DNA of 64,000 nt from positions 62,001 through 126,000 of the forward strand of contig CAVPDQ010000002.1 of assembly GCA_963702685.1 (NCBI GenBank), read 5' to 3'. Source of the DNA: AP-15 sp963702685. Its GTDB lineage: Bacteria > Pseudomonadota > Alphaproteobacteria > ATCC43930 > CGMCC-115725. The position numbers and the translations under genes were made by a program. Each line of letters begins with the position of its first letter. Within the stretch, counting starts at the first letter, position 1. Under the pieces are notes generated by a model that searched no databases, was not told the DNA's origin, and saw only the letters and a list, made by a program, of their open reading frames with translations. Positions 34,431-42,964 of the stretch are shown in pieces.

Positions 34431-37400
34431 TCAATCCTTTGTGGAATCCTCGTAGCGGCGTAGTCTCATTTCTTTATGCTGGTCGGCACGGCGCTGCTCG
34501 AAGGCGATACTTTGCTCGAGTCTCCGCACAAATCTCTTCGCGAAACTCCTCACTCGCGGACGCGGATCGGCAAACCAAGCTTCGATTTGCGCCTTTCTTG
34601 TTCGATATTCTTCAACAAAACCGAATTCTCCGCTGATGACCCCCGTGCTTTGGAGACAAATTTCGGCGATCCGCAGGCGCGGGTCACCCTCGGGCAATCG
34701 TTCGACCAGCTCCTTGACCACCTCGTGCGTCGTCCGCTGCCCCTGATAGGCTCGCAGCACCTGAAGTGTGAACCCCACGTCGTCATCGTTGCCCATGGCA
34801 GCGAGATTGCCAAGTTCGCGAGCCAAGCTCTCGGGAAATGACGGGAACATCGCACTGAGTAGCCGGGCGCCGCGAAACTGAAAGAGTGTGTCGTCCAGGG
34901 CGTACAAGCTACGCGCCACTCGAACAGCCGAGGCTGCGTCCTGCGAAAGAACTTCCGGCAGCCGGTGGAATTGATACGGTATCGCCTCAAACCGGCCCTC
35001 TCGATCGCGGCCGCGTTGGTCTTCTAGGATGCGGCGGCCCAGGAAGTTCCAGACCCCGGCCGCGTGTCCCCTAGCGATATAAGCCAAAACCCATTCGGTG
35101 TGCATGTCGATCCGAGGCGCTGACATAAGATTGTTAAGCACGAGTTCAGCCGTTCCCGCTGAGAGTCGTGCGAAAAACGTCTTGGCTTCGGGAGCAAACC
35201 ACGCGCCATTGATCCAGCGACTCTCGTTCCTTGCCGTCAAATACCTTAGTCCCGGCTCGAAGCAGCTCGTGATCAAATACCTGAGGTCTTCGCTACGGTG
35301 CGTGACAACCGCCACCACACATTCCATAACGGCGCTGTCGTCTTCTTTGGAAACCGCTTTTTCTAGGATCGCGTTGATGCGCGTCCCGTCTTCCACGGCG
35401 GAGAGACGCCACTGCCGAGCGAGCGCGCAGAGTTGGGTGCCCGTATCCAGATACCGAGCAAAGGTTCGATCATAGATGCCCCGATTACCGCTATCATAGA
35501 GCCCCTTTAGAAGGGCTGTCAAAAAATTGAGTACGTCATCATTCGCGCGGCGAAGAAATCGCTCTGCGATTTCCGGTTTGTGTTTCCCGATGAGCGCCAA
35601 AAACTCACCAAAAAGCGGGAACGTCGCCATGTCGTTGGACTTCGTCGCGGCACACCGCTCGATGGTCGCGTACCATTCATTCTCAGTTTTGTCAGAGAGA
35701 TTGTCGACGTATTCGTCGACTCGTTCCCGACGATATTCCTCAGTCTTGATGTAGTCGAACCCTTCACCATCCCACTGCGGGGGCATGACCGACTCGTATC
35801 CCACAAGCGTCTTGTACCGCACGAAACCTGTGTCTGCGTTTGCAGCGTCTCTGAAGGTTAAAATGGCATCGTCGAGGTCTTGGGCCACTGCCCTGCATCC
35901 TAACCGATCGTCTGCCGCGGAAACTATTTGTCGAGCACGCTGGTGCTCAAACAGCAGATGCTTTTCGACGTGTTCCAATATCTCATAAGGCTCGCCGGCT
36001 GCGCGCGCTGCAAGCTCGTCCACAATCCGCTTTGTGTCGGTTACGACCATCGCACAGACATCGTTGGAATAGTTCCCCTGCGAGGGGAGCCTCGTCGCCG
36101 CCCACAACGAACTCAAGATCGAGCGCTTCTCTTCGGCGCTCGGCGCCTTATCGTAGAACTCAAGCAGGCCATCGATCGACGATCGACGTATTGTCCTCGA
36201 GCTCATCGGCGGCCGGCAGTGCGGCACGACTAATGGCAACGGCGTCTGCGGACCATGAAGTGCCGTGAAGCTCTGTATTCAGACATTCGCGCCATACTGT
36301 ATGGAGGAGTGGCCAAGAGATGTTCCGTTCCTCGCTAGCAAGCCCATCGATGGCGCTGACGAGCGCGATCTGAACCGCCGGCCCCACCTGTCGCCAAACA
36401 TCGAGATCATATCGCGCCAGTTCCTCGACACACCGATCGACCTCCTTCCGTACATCTGCATCGTTGGATGCTTCGTAGATACGACTCAACGCCTGAAGAG
36501 TAGCCCCAATGTCAATGTACCGGAGGTCGGAAATGATGCCGACAATGAGCCTGACAACTTCTGTGGCCGTGTGTCCGCCGAAATTGCCGAAGGGCGTCTC
36601 GATGGGCTGGGTCGCGGTCGCGTTCGCATTGTCCACAGCTGACAACAGCGCGGCTCGCAGCTCCGGATAGATTGCGGGGATTTCATCGTAGTTGGGAAGC
36701 ACGTACTCGCGAAGCGATGTGAGAATTTCGTGCCGCTCGTTGTTGCTGGTACACGCATCCAGCGCCTTGATCGTGCCTCGATCGAAAAGCTCCTTGCCCT
36801 GCATGAGACGCTCAAAATCGTGCTGCACTTTTTGGAACTCGTACCCGGCCGGTAGCAGGTGGTCGTCAATGATCTTCTTCAGCCGTGCCTCTATCGAGGC
36901 CATCGCCCGCTGTCCAAATCCTTTTCTCTCGAAACGCTTATACGTTATGTCAGGGGCTGTTTCGGCCCAGGCGTGTATCAGGATCGTTTGGTATCTGTAT
37001 CTCACACCGCAAGCCTTTGAACTTCGCGTATTCGGCAAGCGCTGCTCGCGCCTCACTGAGGCTGACGGTGTAGTGGATGGCTTGGTAGCGCTGGTTCTCG
37101 TTTTCCTCAGTGGGGTGGTGAATACGCATTTGGGCTTCGAAGTTTTCAGGAATAACTCGAGAGTTGAGAAACCGATCTACGTCAGTGTTAGTGTAGAAGA
37201 TCAACCGGACGCCAGCGAGGTCCTTGATCTCCTCTTCGATGGAGGACGAATTCAGGAGACCACGAGCCTCAAGTTTGGGCTTGAGGTGGCTTGCTTCCTT
37301 GGCGCGGCACTGGATCGATTGCGGGCGGGAGGATCCCTTGTGCGCTATTGATCACCTTTTCGAGGATATCTCTGATTAGGTCGGCGAATTCCGCGTATCG

Positions 37401-37436
37401 CGTTTGGCACCCTTTCTCGTATTCGTCAAAATTCAT
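34431..37436 (-). CDS. Large RelA/SpoT-domain protein with long helical C-terminal region, frameshifted
   Basis: Reconstructed length 998 residues after correcting +1 near 37310, +1 near 37010 and a 7-bp duplication near 36178. The N-terminus (MNFDEYEKGCQTRYAEFADL) leads into a (p)ppGpp-synthetase-like fold: CRAKEASHLKPKL, IKDLAGVRLIFYTNTD, RYQAIHYTV, CEIQIQT and HAWAETAPDITYK match the RxKxxxS, DxxGxR, G-loop tyrosine, ExQ and HxWAxxxHDxxYK elements. The following ~750 residues are soluble and helical, resembling HEAT-like arrays. No hydrolase domain or ACT/TGS domains are seen, unlike housekeeping Rel. It may be a toxic or defence-type alarmone synthetase. A start at 37511 is possible. G+C is lower than around it. 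Confidence 0.72.
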
Positions 37437-38013
37437 TACGTGGCCGCCCCAAGCCTGGAGTTCATCCGATTCCTGGCAGATAGGTAGAATTGCCTGCTGC
37501 GTCCACCACATACGTGTAGCCCACCCTACCTATTCGGCATTTTCCGACCAACGCCCGCTTGCGGCGCTACCCCGTCGCTCTGGTACCTCGCGGGGAAGGA
37601 CCGCTCTCCACCCCAAGGGGACCTCTAGCCCTGGGTACCATGTATTTGATTTTAACGACTGGCTCTTCACGGTAGGGACGACCCCGATCGACGGCATAAG
37701 GCTTCGTCGAGTCCAGCCCTCACCATCTCTGGCGTCTCATCTACCTCACAATCGACTACCACCGTTTGTCCGGCGCCTGGTTGTTGGGTACCTTAGCGTG
37801 TTAGCGCTGAAATTGCCGCAATCGAATGATATGTAGCGGCTGGTGGTACTTACGCGGAGGGGCGGCGCTTGCGTGTGGAGGCGGTCATTGTAGCGCCGAG
37901 GGTGGGGCGGTTTGCTGCTGATTCCTTGCAGATTGCAGCAAAAACGGCGGGGCCGGGCGGGCGAAGGGAGGGCGGTGGACGTCGCGGCGAGGTGCTGGTA
38001 TGAGCGTTTCGCG
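37437..38013. other. Non-coding or decayed stretch next to the RelA/SpoT-type gene
   Basis: I see no confident gene in these 577 bases. Base composition is lower in G+C up to about 37840 and then returns to the genomic level, so the right edge of the acquired island probably lies near there. A short minus-strand frame around 37670-37760 reads VDETPEMVRAGLDEALC, which has a protein-like look and could be a remnant, but it has no start signal and is closed on both sides. Confidence 0.4.
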
Positions 38014-39245
38014 ATGACCGCCGAGAGCCGCATCCGCACCGTCCTGCTTGACCCTCGAATACAGCACCAGGTCGTCCTATTATCTCGATTGGGCGGAGGC
38101 GTTTTCGTGCTCGCCGCTGTTTGACGTCACGACATTCAACGTCTTCAGCCGCGGCCAGCGGCGGGCGGCGCGGCGGGCGATCGAAGGGGCCGAGCTGGTG
38201 GTGGCGCTGCATGCGTGCTCGGCCGACACGCTCGAATATTTGAAGCCGCTGGCCGGCGCGCTGCAACGGCGGCGCGGGCGGTTTCTGGCGTTTGTCGGCA
38301 ACGAGTACAACCTCCCCTGGGCGCGGCTCGCCGACAAGCGCGGCTTTCTGCGCGAGACCGCGGCCGACTGGATCGGAACCCAGCTGCCGCTGGAGGCCGG
38401 GGAATGGCTCTACGCCGATACCGGCGCCCAAGTCCTCGCCCTGCCGCACGCGCTGAACGATGCGGTCTTCCGGCGCGACAAGCCCGACGCGTCGCGGCCG
38501 ATCGATATCGGCGGGCGCAGCGCCCGCTATCCGGTCTTTGTCGGCGACGACGAGCGCAACCGGGTGCACGACCGGTTTGCCGCGCTCGGGCCGAAAGCGG
38601 GCCTGAAGATGGACATCGACACCGAGAACCGGCTCGACCGGCCGGGCTGGGCGGCTTTCCTCAACGATTGCCGCGGCACGATCGGCACCGAGGCCGGGTC
38701 GTGGTATCTGGAGCGCGACGACCGCACCGCGCTGGCGATCCGCGACTATGTCCGCGCCCGCACCGGCGGCCGGGTCATCAAAGCCGACGGCATGATCCAC
38801 GCCCTGAGCCGGCGCCTGCCGTATCGGGTCAAATCCTGGCTGCGCGCCGTCCGCCAGATTCTCGCCGGTCCGCCACGAGGCGATCGACGACGGCACGGTG
38901 AGCTTTGCCGAGATCGAGCAGCGCTTTTTTGCCGGCCGGCAGCACTGCCCCGCCTATTCGAAATGCATCTCGTCGCGGCATTTCGACGCCGCCGGCACCG
39001 GCACCTGCCAGATCCTGGTACGCGGCCGGTACAACGACATCCTGACGGCGGACGAACACTACATCGCGCTCGACCCCGATCTCGGCAATGCCGAGGAGGC
39101 GACGGCGCGCTTTCGCGATCCGGTGGAGCGGCGGCGGATCGCCGATGCCGCCTATGCGCTGGTGCGCGATCGCCACACCTACCGCCACCGGATCACCGCC
39201 TTGCACAACATGCTCGGCGCCGCAGCAGGCGCGGAGCCGCAATAA
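38014..39245 (+). CDS. Putative glycosyltransferase family 1-like protein, two frameshifts
   Basis: Removing one base near 38052 (CTGCTTGACC to CTGCTGACC) and one near 38867 yields a 409-residue product: MTAESRIRTVLLTLEYSTR, SYYLDWAEAFSCSPLFDV, FVGNEYNLPW, FVGDDERNRVHDRF, GTIGTEAGSWYLERDD and QILVRGRYNDILTADEHYI. The last segments resemble the C-terminal part of glycosyltransferases of the CgeB/GT1-like group that occur in polysaccharide loci. It has no signal peptide. It lies between the low-GC island and the third AsnB gene and is probably the right-hand part of the polysaccharide locus. The assignment is by resemblance and is tentative. Confidence 0.55.
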
Positions 39246-39287
39246 GGGGCCGCCTTGGAATGAAATACCTTAGTGCGCCGACAATGC

Positions 39288-39426
39288 GCCCTCTCCGCCC
39301 GCTCGGGGGGAGAGGGAGGGGACCCGTCGCGTCGGCGATGGGGAGGGTGAGGTGGGTCGCTGCCGGCGGCGCCGCTTCCCCACCTCACCCCGACCCTCTC
39401 CGCCCCCGGGGGCAGAGAGGGAGAAA
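39288..39426. repeat. CCCTCTCCGCCC-type palindromic element, copy 1
   Basis: Two hairpin-forming blocks: CCCTCTCCGCCCGCTCGGGG with GGAGAGGGAGGGG at the left, and CCCCACCTCACCCCGACCC with CTCTCCGCCCCCGGGGGCAG at the right. The plan matches the element at 45618-45777. It is a dispersed intergenic palindrome with no coding sequence and could act as a bidirectional terminator. Confidence 0.7.
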
Positions 39427-39515
39427 CGGCAGGATTTCCGCTTTCGAGCGTGTGAAGAACTTGAAGATCGGCTGGATCAGCGCGGTACGTCCCCCGCCTT
39501 CGCTGGGGGCAGGCT

Positions 39516-39807
39516 CTTCGAGACGGCCGCGTCGCGGCCTCCTCAGAGCGTGTGACGGAATACCAAACCGCTGTCATTCCGGGGCGTGGGCGCAGCCCGC
39601 GAACCCGGAACCCATGCACACCGGCCTGCGATATGCTGGCGGACGGCGATGTTCATAGGTTCCGGGCCTGCCCTGCGGGCATCCCGGAATGACATTGCTT
39701 TCGACGCAGGGTTTCTTCACAGGTTCTCAGGACGAGCGGATTCTTAATGCCATTAGCAGTCTACCTCATGCTGAGGAGCGCCCTCGGGCGCGTCTCGAAG
39801 CACGCAC
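39516..39807. repeat. Interrupted copy 4 of the CTTCGAGAC palindromic repeat
   Basis: The left arm CTTCGAGACGGCC...CCTCCTCAG lies at 39516-39546 and the right arm CCTCATGCTGAGGAGCG...CGTCTCGAAGCACGCAC at 39764-39807. In the other copies the arms are only about 25-30 bases apart; here 217 bases separate them, including a different palindrome at 39572-39694. This suggests insertion of one repeat into another. Confidence 0.65.
39572..39694. repeat. TGTCATTCCGGG inverted-repeat element
   Basis: Begins TGTCATTCCGGGG and ends with the inverted match CCCGGAATGACA, with CCCGCGAACCCGGAACC and GGTTCCGGGCCTGCCCTGC forming inner arms. About 123 bases long, with MITE-like geometry and no coding capacity. 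It sits between the two arms of another repeat. Confidence 0.75.
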
Positions 39808-39965
39808 GCGCTCGATGCAGTGCCCCGTTTCCGATCCCCGCCAATTCTTTCACACGCTCTTCCGCGGGGATGACGGCATGCGCATCGGAATCGCGAGGCC
39901 TGGGAATTCGATTACCGCCTCGTTCGCGGGGATGACGAACAGCGCAGTGAAAAGCAGCCGCTGAG

Positions 39966-41906
39966 ATGTGCGGCATCGGCGGTTTTGTCCTGTCCGGCGC
40001 GGCGCCGGCGCGCGCCGAGCTGGAGGCGCGCCTGTGGCGGATGGTGGCGGTGCTGCGCCATCGCGGTCCCGACGACGAAGGCGTGTGGAGCGACGGCCGG
40101 GCCGGTCTCGCGCACGCTCGGTTGTCGATCATCGACCGCTCGCCCGCCGGTCATCAGCCGATGGCGAGCGGCGACGGCACGGTTTGGATCACCTATAACG
40201 GCGAAATCTACAATTTTGCCGAGATCGGCCGTGAGCTGACGGCGCTCGGCTATGTGCTGCGCAGCCGCAGCGACACCGAAATCATCGTCAATGGCTGGCA
40301 CGCCTGGGGGCCGCGGATTTTTTCGCGGCTGCGCGGCATGTTCGCGCTGGCGCTGTGGGACCGGCGCTCGCAGCGCCTGATCCTGGCGCGCGACCGGATC
40401 GGCAAAAAGCCTGTATATTGGGCGCAGACCGGGTCCGCGTTTTTATTCGGCTCCGAAATCAAGGCGTTGTTGACGTGGCCCGGCTTGGCGCGCGAGCCCG
40501 ACCTCGCCGCGATCGACCGCTACCTCACCCTGCAATACGTGCCGGCGCCGCACACCGCCTTTGCCGCGGTGCGCAAGCTGCCGGCGGCGCATTACCTCGT
40601 CCTTGCCGCCGAGGCCGACGGCACCTTCGGCGAGCCCGAGCTGGTGCGCTATTGGCACTTGCCGGCGCCGCGCGCATCGCAGCAAAAGCGGCCGGTGGCC
40701 CAGCTCCGGCACGAGCTGGTGGAGCGGCTCGAAGAGGCGGTCCGGCTGCGGCTGGTCGGGGAGGCGCCGCTCGGCGCTTTTTTGTCGGGTGGCATCGACT
40801 CCTCCGCGGTGGTCGCAATGATGGCGCGCGCCGGCGCAGGCCGGGTCAAAACCTTTTCGATCGGCTTTGCCGACAAGCGATATGACGAGACCCGCTTTGC
40901 CCGGATCGTGGCGCAGCAATACGGCACCGACCACGAGGAGCTGATCGTCGAGCCCGATGCGGTGGCGATCCTGCCGCGGCTCGTGTGGCATTACGGCGAG
41001 CCCTTTGCCGACCCGTCGGCGATCCCGACCTATTGCGTCGCCGAATTGGCGCGCCGCCAGATCACCGTCGCGATGACCGGCGACGGCGGCGACGAGTGCT
41101 TTCTCGGCTATCCGCGCTACCGCGCGATGCGCTACCTGATGCGGCTCGACCATCTGCCGGCCTGGGGCCGGGCGGGTCTGGGGCTCGCGCTCCAGGCGGC
41201 GCCGAAGAGATTGCAGCGGCGTTTCAAATTGCCGCGCATCCGCGGCTTGCTGCGCGCCCCGGGCGACCACCCGGCGCGACGCTATGCCCCGACGATCGCA
41301 TTCTTCGACGATGCCGACAAAGAAGCCGGCTATGGCGAGGCGCTGCGTGGTGCCGCCGCGGCCTCGGCCGTGGATTTCCTCGAACCCTATTTCGCCGAAG
41401 CGGACGGTTTGGTCGCCGGCGCCAATCGGGCCGATATCCATACCTACCTGCCCGACGATTTGATGGCCAAGGTCGATATCGCCACCATGGCGCACGGGCT
41501 CGAAGCGCGCGCGCCGCTGCTCGACCACGTGCTGCTCGAATGGGCGGCCGAGATCCCGGCGGAGATCAAGCTCGCCCGCGGCGTGACCAAGGCATTGTTC
41601 AAATCGGCGATGGCGCCCTATCTGCCGCGCCAGATCCTCGATCGGCCAAAGCGCGGCTTCGGCATCCCGATCGACGGCTGGTTCCGCAACGAGATCAAAG
41701 AGCTGGCTCACGACACCTTGACCTCGTCGAGCGCCCGGCAGCGCGGCCTCTTCAAGCCGGGCTATGTCGAGACCCTGCTCGACGAGCATTGTGAGGGCCG
41801 GGCTGATCATCAGAACCGGCTTTGGGCGTTGCTGATGCTCGAATTGTGGTTCCAAATGTGGATCGACGCCCCCACCGAGCAGGCGTTGCTGCGCCCCGCC
41901 GTCTGA
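39966..41906 (+). CDS. AsnB-type glutamine-dependent amidotransferase, third copy (intact)
   Basis: A 646-residue class II amidotransferase with Cys2 (MCGIG), HRGPDDEG at 32-39, YNGEIYNF at 77-84, RSDTE near 101 and ARDRIGKKPVYW in the glutaminase domain, then FLSGGIDSS at 272-280 and GDGGDECF in the synthetase domain. It resembles the exosortase/polysaccharide-associated AsnB group. With the two upstream copies it suggests that more than one carboxyl, or more than one sugar, is amidated. It is the rightmost recognisable gene of the polysaccharide locus and begins right after the repeat-rich region. Confidence 0.88.
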   Translation: MCGIGGFVLSGAAPARAELEARLWRMVAVLRHRGPDDEGVWSDGRAGLAHARLSIIDRSPAGHQPMASGDGTVWITYNGEIYNFAEIGRELTALGYVLRSRSDTEIIVNGWHAWGPRIFSRLRGMFALALWDRRSQRLILARDRIGKKPVYWAQTGSAFLFGSEIKALLTWPGLAREPDLAAIDRYLTLQYVPAPHTAFAAVRKLPAAHYLVLAAEADGTFGEPELVRYWHLPAPRASQQKRPVAQLRHELVERLEEAVRLRLVGEAPLGAFLSGGIDSSAVVAMMARAGAGRVKTFSIGFADKRYDETRFARIVAQQYGTDHEELIVEPDAVAILPRLVWHYGEPFADPSAIPTYCVAELARRQITVAMTGDGGDECFLGYPRYRAMRYLMRLDHLPAWGRAGLGLALQAAPKRLQRRFKLPRIRGLLRAPGDHPARRYAPTIAFFDDADKEAGYGEALRGAAAASAVDFLEPYFAEADGLVAGANRADIHTYLPDDLMAKVDIATMAHGLEARAPLLDHVLLEWAAEIPAEIKLARGVTKALFKSAMAPYLPRQILDRPKRGFGIPIDGWFRNEIKELAHDTLTSSSARQRGLFKPGYVETLLDEHCEGRADHQNRLWALLMLELWFQMWIDAPTEQALLRPAV

Positions 41907-42023
41907 CCGCAGGCCCAACCTCCCCGGAACCGTTCCGCCCGAGCCCGTGTTCAGCAGAAACGGTGATCGTCCGGATCGGACGAGCTCGGCTCGCCGCCGC
42001 AAGGGGCGGTTACGGAGGCAAGA

Positions 42024-42200
42024 ATGCTTTACTGGGCGCTGGTGTTCCTGATCATCGCGATCATTGCCGGCATTCTCGGCTTTGGCGGGGTCGCTGTGGC
42101 CGCGGCCGGGATCGCCAAGATCCTGTTCTTCATTTTTCTCGTGGTTTTTTTGGTGATGCTGGCGACAAGCCTGATCGGCCGCCGCCGCCCGCCGATTTGA
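42024..42200 (+). CDS. DUF1328 small membrane protein (YtjA family)
   Basis: A 58-residue protein, MLYWALVFLIIAIIAGILGF followed by GGVAVAAAGIAKILFFIFLV and a basic tail GRRRPPI. Two hydrophobic segments (about residues 4-25 and 30-51) make it an integral inner-membrane protein. Length and the WALVFLIIAIIAGILGFGG motif match DUF1328, which is very common and often stress-induced in Proteobacteria, with no established molecular role. A GGAGG lies eight bases before the ATG. It is convergent with the XRE gene. Confidence 0.9.
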   Translation: MLYWALVFLIIAIIAGILGFGGVAVAAAGIAKILFFIFLVVFLVMLATSLIGRRRPPI

Positions 42201-42206
42201 CGGCGC

Positions 42207-42677
42207 TCAATCGGCGGCCAGCACCCGCGCCAGCTGGCTCAATGCCTCCTGGTGGCGCTCGTTCGGGATCTGCGCGAAATTGCGCGACAATTCGAGGCAC
42301 ATGCGCTCGCGCGGGGAGATCGAGCGCGTGTCCTCGTCGGCGAGACCGTCGAAGAAATAGCTGACCGGGACGCTCAGCACCTGCGCGATCTCAAACAGCC
42401 TTCCGGCCGAGACGCGATTGATCGCGCGCTCGTATTTGTGCGCCTGCTGATAGGTAACCCCGATCAGGTCGGCGAGCTGCTGCTGGGTCAAGCCCAGCAT
42501 GATCCGGCGCTCGCGCACCCGGGCGCCGACATGCCGGTCGATGTCCGGGGTGCGGCTCGCGGTCCGGCGAGCCGGCGCAGCGCGTTCGCGATCGTGCCGC
42601 AGCTCCCCATCGGTGTGGGCAACGGTTTTAATTTCGTTTTTCATCTCGCTCCCCTCGCTCCCCTCGATTTTTTTCAT
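42207..42677 (-). CDS. XRE-family helix-turn-helix transcriptional regulator with two possible starts
   Basis: A 156-residue (or 145-residue) DNA-binding protein. The helix-turn-helix spans RVRERRIMLGLTQQQLADLI to SAGRLFEIAQVL, followed by VPVSYFFDGL and a helical C-terminal tail. It is similar in layout to the regulator at 11306-11758 at the other edge of the polysaccharide locus. The initiation region is duplicated: both ATGs, at 42677 and 42644, carry the same GAGGGGAGCGAG immediately before them. Which one is used cannot be decided. Its targets are unknown. Confidence 0.85.
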   Translation of the reverse strand: MKKIEGSEGSEMKNEIKTVAHTDGELRHDRERAAPARRTASRTPDIDRHVGARVRERRIMLGLTQQQLADLIGVTYQQAHKYERAINRVSAGRLFEIAQVLSVPVSYFFDGLADEDTRSISPRERMCLELSRNFAQIPNERHQEALSQLARVLAAD

Positions 42678-42692
42678 CTCGCTCCCCTCGAT
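42640..42692 (-). repeat. Duplicated ribosome-binding-site and start-codon block
   Basis: On the minus strand the sequence ATCGAGGGGAGCGAGATGAA is followed by a second ATCGAGGGGAGCGAG that has an additional GGGGAGCGAG unit before its own ATGAAAAAC. The duplication gives the XRE gene two in-frame starts 33 bases apart, each with a GAGGGGAG Shine-Dalgarno-like sequence. Confidence 0.85.
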
Positions 42693-42906
42693 TGTCGTGA
42701 AGCCCTCGCACCCCCAGCGCGAGGCGGGCCACCCATCCTGTGCTGCGTATTTGGCCGCCAGAGCGGCGACGCTGGGTGCATCGGGTCTGCTAACCCGATG
42801 ACTATCGGCGAGGAAAGCACGTGCCGTGTGTCAACATTTGGGCAGGCGTCGAGCCCTTTCTGCGCGCGGCGCCGTCCACACCTGCGGTTTGCGCATGCCG
42901 TGCGCG

Positions 42907-42934
42907 TTGACAGCCGGGCAGCGGCGATGATACC
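42907..42934 (+). promoter_or_regulatory. Possible sigma-70 promoter of the alpha/beta hydrolase gene
   Basis: A perfect TTGACA (42907-42912) is followed after 16 bases by GATACC (42929-42934), 31 bases before the ATG at 42965. The -35 element is strong and the -10 element weak. The rest of the 287-base gap between this gene and the XRE gene shows nothing else recognisable. Confidence 0.45.
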
Positions 42935-42964
42935 GAGCCCATTCCGCTTTGGCCCCACAGATCG

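Larger units (their letters stand above)
39246..39965. other. Repeat-rich intergenic region without a gene
   Basis: These 720 bases contain at least three different palindromic repeat elements (39288-39426, 39516-39546 with 39764-39807, and 39572-39694) and no protein-like frame. The small frames crossing it consist of repeat sequence. The third AsnB gene begins just after it. Confidence 0.7.

Noticed and set aside
37512..37850. Possible gene remnant on the minus strand (VDETPEMVRAGLDEALC)
   Set aside because: Too short, no start signal and no recognised family; kept only as a remark in the intergenic entry.
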